DNA from: Aphidius gifuensis
Lineage: Eukaryota; Arthropoda; Insecta; Hymenoptera; Braconidae
NCBI RefSeq assembly: GCF_014905175.1
Contig: NC_057788.1
Span: 30,846,154-30,910,153, forward strand
Length of the DNA stretch: 64,000 nt
Direction: 5' to 3'
Under the pieces are notes generated by a model that did no database searches, was not told the origin of the DNA, and worked only from the letters and a program-made list of their open reading frames with translations. The position numbers were made by a program, and so were the translations under genes. Shown piece by piece: positions 59,945-64,000 of the stretch. Numbering within the stretch: position 1 is the first letter of the stretch; every line of letters starts with the position of its first letter.

Positions 59945-62900
59945 TCAGCTAGGGAATTTTGAGTAAAATGCACATGATAAATCATAATTTTTAAAACGAC
60001 AATATTGTACATCATTACGTAAATAATCACTATCAAAATTAATATAATCTTTTGTTTCAAGTTCACGTGGTATATCAGATGCAATTGAATCTTTGTTTGC
60101 AAATATTGTAACAACAAAATTACCAGGTTTAAATGTTTCTAATACACGTGTTATAACATCAGCATATGATGATTCTGGTATATTACTTTCAAATGATACA
60201 TATGAAAATTCTTGTTCAGGTGTTATATGAATTGTCATATAATTACCATTTTTTGATACACCATTCATTGAATAACCACATGGTTCAAATAAAAAATCAT
60301 CAATAATCATACTTGGAATTAATTTATCAATACCAGATTTTTTTGTTGCCTCTGATGATGATGAGCATACATCACGTGTAAATATTGACATTATATTTGG
60401 ATCAAGATTTGTCATCAATATTTCCAATGTTTGATCTGGCTCACGTGGTTCTTGATCAGTTTTAACACGACTCAGTGTATACAAATACCAGCAATCATTG
60501 TCAACATTTCCCAAGCAATATGCCTCACCATCTATAATAATTCAGGCAAATAAAAAACATACATATTATACTATTTTCTTTCAACACTGTTACTCGGTTT
60601 TTATAATATATAAATATATACTTTATTTCACAAGTTTTATATATTTTTATTTTTGGATATTTTCAACGTTGGCAAGTAGATAATACGACACGTGTATTAC
60701 GAAATATATTTTTAAAAAAATGTTTCAAGTAAATAAAATAAAATTGATTGTTATCAAAATTTAGTTGGAATGTATATGAAGAAAAATAATATTTTTGTTA
60801 AGCAATTAAGATAAGTAATAATTTTTATATTTACCAGGAAAAATAGTATCAAGCAAAGCAACTTCATCTTCAAATGCACGATGAGGTGATATCTGCATCT
60901 CTGGACGTTTATAATTTTTTCTTGAGTAAAATAAATCCTATAAAGAAAAATTAATAAATATATTTATTATGATTAAAAAATGAATATAAAAATAATGTTG
61001 TTATTAAAAATTTTATGTGATAAAAAGAGGAGAGGGATATTATTCATCACGTGTTGGACCAAGAGCTCAAAAACAGATCAATAAACCAAGAAAATATACC
61101 TTCGACGTATCACGGGTTCAACTATATATAGACAACATCACTCAGATATTCACTAGGTCAAGTTATATAGTCAACTACTTAACAGTCTCATCAAAAAAAT
61201 AATAAAGAAAAATATATATGTATATAAAAATTTAATCATCATCATCCAGAATTTTCTCTATTTTCTCTTGACTCTTGTATCTTTTTTATTTTTAGTATCT
61301 TTTTTTACAGCCTTCTCTTGTTACCCTGGGAATTTTACAGGTTCAAGGCCACTGAGTATCGACTTGCTTTGGAGAAGGGGATACATAAACATGATTATTT
61401 GTTGGTGATATAAAAAATTGAGACGTAATACCTCGACTTCATCGAATCCTGTATGCTCTTCAACTAGATCCAACAATGGTTCTAGACACTGAAGGGGCGT
61501 TGTCGTACCACAAGTTTTTAAAATTAATCTTCTTTTTGCCACAAACATGCTGCTCTCACTGAAATATTATATTAATTATTAATATTTTTAATATTATTAG
61601 TTCCTAATTTCATGATGAATATTATTTCTTTTTTGTTTTTATATATTGAGTTACCTAATTTTAACATCAGATATATTTTTATTTTTTTGTTGGAATAGTT
61701 TTTAAGTATATCTTGTTTCAAATTGTGTAATAATCTTTGGAATTTCGTCATCGATATATTTAAAAAAATATTTGTATCAATAAATATAATGATTATTAAA
61801 TTTAAAAATAATTTTATTATTTTTTATATGATTGTTTTATAAATAAATGTTAAATATAACTAAGTTAGTTAGATGACTTTGCAGACAAGACCTAGAACTA
61901 CCGTGACCTCGGATAACTCGTCGTCAAAAATTTGGTGCCAAATAATTTTATTTTTTCTTGCAATTAAATAAAAATAATAAATAATTCATTCAACTTTTTA
62001 TTTTAATTCATTTATTATGTATGAATTTTTATCAGCTTATCAGTTGGGACATTGACATTAAGATTATCATGTAAAAAATACAAATTAAAATGTTAATCAA
62101 ATAATAATGGTGAATGAAAAAATTATAAACTTTTTTTTGTCATAAAAATTTGACGTTTCGAAAATGAATTTATTAAATATTCAATGTCTAAAATGAGATA
62201 TAATTTAAGATATAATTTTAATTTAAAAAGTGCATAAATACTGACCTTATTAATAAATGCAAATTGTTAATATTAACAAAATTAAATTTATAGTAAAAAA
62301 AAAATCGAAAATAGTATTTCGAAATTTTCGAAAAAATTGTTTATTAATTAATTAATTTAACTAGTTGAATTTTTTATAAATAAAATTAATTTGTTGATTA
62401 ATATTTAACACAAACATTTAAAAATAAAAAAACATGAATAAAATAAATTGTAGTTTTTAAAATAAATAAATTATTGCCAAAAAGAAAAAAAAAGAAAGAA
62501 AAATTCGAAATAGAAAAAAAAAAAAAAAAGTAGACAGGAAGCCACTGACATTTTGGCATATTATCAAATTTTGTCCACGTGTATCAGCTGCTTTAAATAA
62601 AAATATAAAATTATTATTTTATAAATAAAGTATTATAATATTCATTATTACGTCGAAATGAATTTTCTCAACTTATCGATCGCTTTTTAAAATTCCAGTA
62701 TATTTCCACTGATGCTATTGGCTACCTGTTTGTTTAATAAATAAAAAAAAATAAAGAAAATACTTGTCGCATTTAATTCTCAAGATATAATTCAATAGAA
62801 AAATTTAAAATAATAAATTTCTTATGATTTTATAACGAGCAGGCCCTTGACAAACGAAATATAAACTTTCTAAATTTATTTTGTTCTCTAATTTTAAGAC

Positions 62901-63304
62901 TCAAATTTATATAAATAAATATACACGTAAGTATATTTGATATCTTATTTATAAATTTTTTTGTTGATTAAATTTAATGAAAATAAATTAATCAAATTTA
63001 ATCACGAGACTTTATTTTGTCAATTTATTTATTAATAAAGATTGACAGTTCTTTAAATTGATTTTCGCAGATTTGTTTTTCTAAATTTGTTTTTTTCATT
63101 TGTTTTAAATTAAAATATATTAAATATTAATTATCCCAATTGTTGTTGCAATTCTAACAAATGAAAATTAATTAATAGCCAATAAACTAAATAAATATAA
63201 ATTAAATAATAAATTACCTCAAGACATATGCATCAACTTCATCATTTTTGCAAAAGCTGATAATTTCGCAACGAACAATCTTCAGTAAAGACTCCCATTT
63301 ATGT
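59945..63304 (-). CDS. AMD1: S-adenosylmethionine decarboxylase proenzyme (5' exon missing)
   Basis: Exons 63304-63218, 61558-61432, 60937-60835 and 60531-59945 join in frame. The first exon(s), holding the start, lie beyond the window. The enzyme makes decarboxylated SAM, the aminopropyl donor for spermidine and spermine. The autocleavage site is visible as YVLSESSMFV, with the Glu-Ser bond cut to form the pyruvoyl group. The catalytic Cys follows in KRRLILKTCGTT. Other family blocks are DLFYSRKNYKRP, GEAYCLGNVDNDCWYLYT, the PDQTLEILM stretch, PCGYSMNG and ITPEQEFSYVSFE. The protein ends ...YSKFPS at TGA, at the usual family C-terminus. The frame then stays open far beyond it and a hairpin follows, both described separately. 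The intron 60938-61431 contains unusually GC-rich segments. Confidence 0.93.
60938..61431 (-). other. AMD1 intron with atypically balanced composition
   Basis: This 494-nt intron differs from the AT-saturated introns around it. About 61015-61190 and 61315-61385 have balanced base composition and open frames on both strands. The exon frame from 61432 continues into the intron for 36 codons before a stop at 61321, so intron retention would give a truncated enzyme. I recognise no protein or element. It may be an old insertion or a regulated intron. Confidence 0.4.
61559..63217 (-). other. Long AMD1 intron
   Basis: The 1.66-kb intron separates the exon ending just before the autocleavage site from the exon carrying it. 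It is mostly AT-rich. Patches at 61860-61940 and 62525-62600 (with a CACGTG E-box near 62577) are more balanced and could be regulatory. No gene is visible on either strand. Confidence 0.5.
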
Positions 63305-64000
63305 CTGCAATTGAAACAAATTGATAAGATTAAGACTTAATTGATCTTGATTAATACATAAATAATCTATATATAGAATATATATTCTTTATTAAAACAC
63401 AAAGGGGGAGATTGTGAAAGCAAAAAGCAAACACGTGTTTTTTTTTTTTCATTTCAACCATATGTTTTTTTTTTCTCTTCTAATTCTCTTCTAAATTAAA
63501 TGAATAAACTTTATATTTACAAAACAATAAAAAATTTCATATTGTTAAATTCTTTTGTTATTATTTATAAATAATAACATTATCTTTTCAAGAAAAAAAA
63601 ATATAATCAATATTATTATATTGAAACGTGTTCAATCATTTAAAGTTTAAAAATAGTAAAAAAAATAAAATAATAAAAAACATGACACAAATGATTATAT
63701 ATTAAAAATAAATATTAAATATATTTTCTTTCATAATGAGTCATTTTTTTAATGATTAATAATGACCCATTATTATAAAAATTAAAAATTTAATTATTCA
63801 ATGAATTTAGGTTATAATTGAAGTACAATTCTTTGCGAAATGATAAAAAAAAATTATTGAAATAATTAATAAAATTGTTAACTTAAAAATGACTGTATAT
63901 ATTTTAATGTAAATTATTGGCGCAGGGTTGAATTGCGTCATTGAAAATTAAAGGGGGTAGATTGATATATAAATATTGGAGAAAAAAAAAAAACATATCA
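63305..64000 (-). other. AMD1 intron reaching the window edge
   Basis: Sequence upstream of the AMD1 exon at 63304 has a good 3' splice site (TTGCAG on the minus strand). The family's N-terminal block (the FFEG and LLEVWF region) is not encoded before the window ends. I therefore read this AT-rich stretch as intron. Confidence 0.55.

Noticed and set aside
59945..59947. AMD1 TGA as selenocysteine codon
   Set aside because: Insects of the most likely order have lost selenoprotein synthesis, the TGA sits at the normal C-terminus rather than at a catalytic Cys, and the hairpin does not resemble a SECIS element.
59848..60117. Overlapping open frame on the minus strand across the AMD1 stop
   Set aside because: It is out of frame with AMD1, has no recognisable domain and ends soon after the hairpin. 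It is a shadow of the coding region.
61017..61202. 61-codon plus-strand frame inside the AMD1 intron
   Set aside because: No recognisable protein and no promoter or splice evidence. Kept only as a note on unusual intron composition.

Overview
The window reads as nuclear DNA of an arthropod, most likely an insect. It is extremely AT-rich, with homopolymer A/T runs everywhere. Its genes are intron-split, many introns are only about 60-120 nt, and splice sites are GT/AG. All recognisable proteins are animal housekeeping or developmental genes. A hymenopteran such as a braconid-type parasitoid wasp would fit the base composition and compact introns, but that placement is inference. There are no bacterial genes, operons or CRISPR arrays.

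Layout. Positions 1-19251 hold no gene I can support: AT-rich sequence with GC-richer islands, plus one GC-rich repeat element (13580-14946) with perfect 13-bp inverted ends, internal tandem repeats and a tRNA-like stretch. 19252-24128 (-) is CFAP43, an axoneme protein, in two exons. 24129-33796 has no supported gene, apart from a possible TATA promoter near 32300. 33797-42896 (-) is CHAF1A, the large subunit of chromatin assembly factor 1; its 5.8-kb third intron contains a complete KLF15-type zinc-finger gene on the opposite strand (38674-40469). 43591-45614 (-) is the lysosomal sulfatase GNS, head-to-head with MARS1 (45993-49622, +), cytosolic methionyl-tRNA synthetase with three C-terminal WHEP domains. 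50081-51725 (-) is a secreted neutral lipase/phospholipase A1-type enzyme, and 52497-53165 (-) a single-exon secreted protein of unknown function. 54090-55884 (+) is ARPC2 (Arp2/3 complex), 57096-57666 (+) is TMIE (mechanotransduction-channel subunit), and 59945-63304 (-) is AMD1/SamDC (polyamine synthesis), whose first exon lies beyond the window.

The most interesting observation is at AMD1. Directly after its conserved C-terminus and TGA stop, the same frame stays open for another 282 codons (59944 down to 59099) with no stop, in DNA where stop triplets are very common out of frame. The first ATG of this extension is only its 203rd codon, so it cannot easily be an independent ORF. Thirteen bases after the TGA lies a 14-bp hairpin with one bulged base, GC-clamped at its base. 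This arrangement is what programmed stop-codon readthrough would look like, and makes a long, Asn/Lys/Ser-rich second isoform of a key polyamine enzyme plausible.

The genes are independent housekeeping or developmental loci rather than a functional cluster. Linkages worth noting are the nested KLF15/CHAF1A pair and the 378-bp divergent GNS/MARS1 promoter region.
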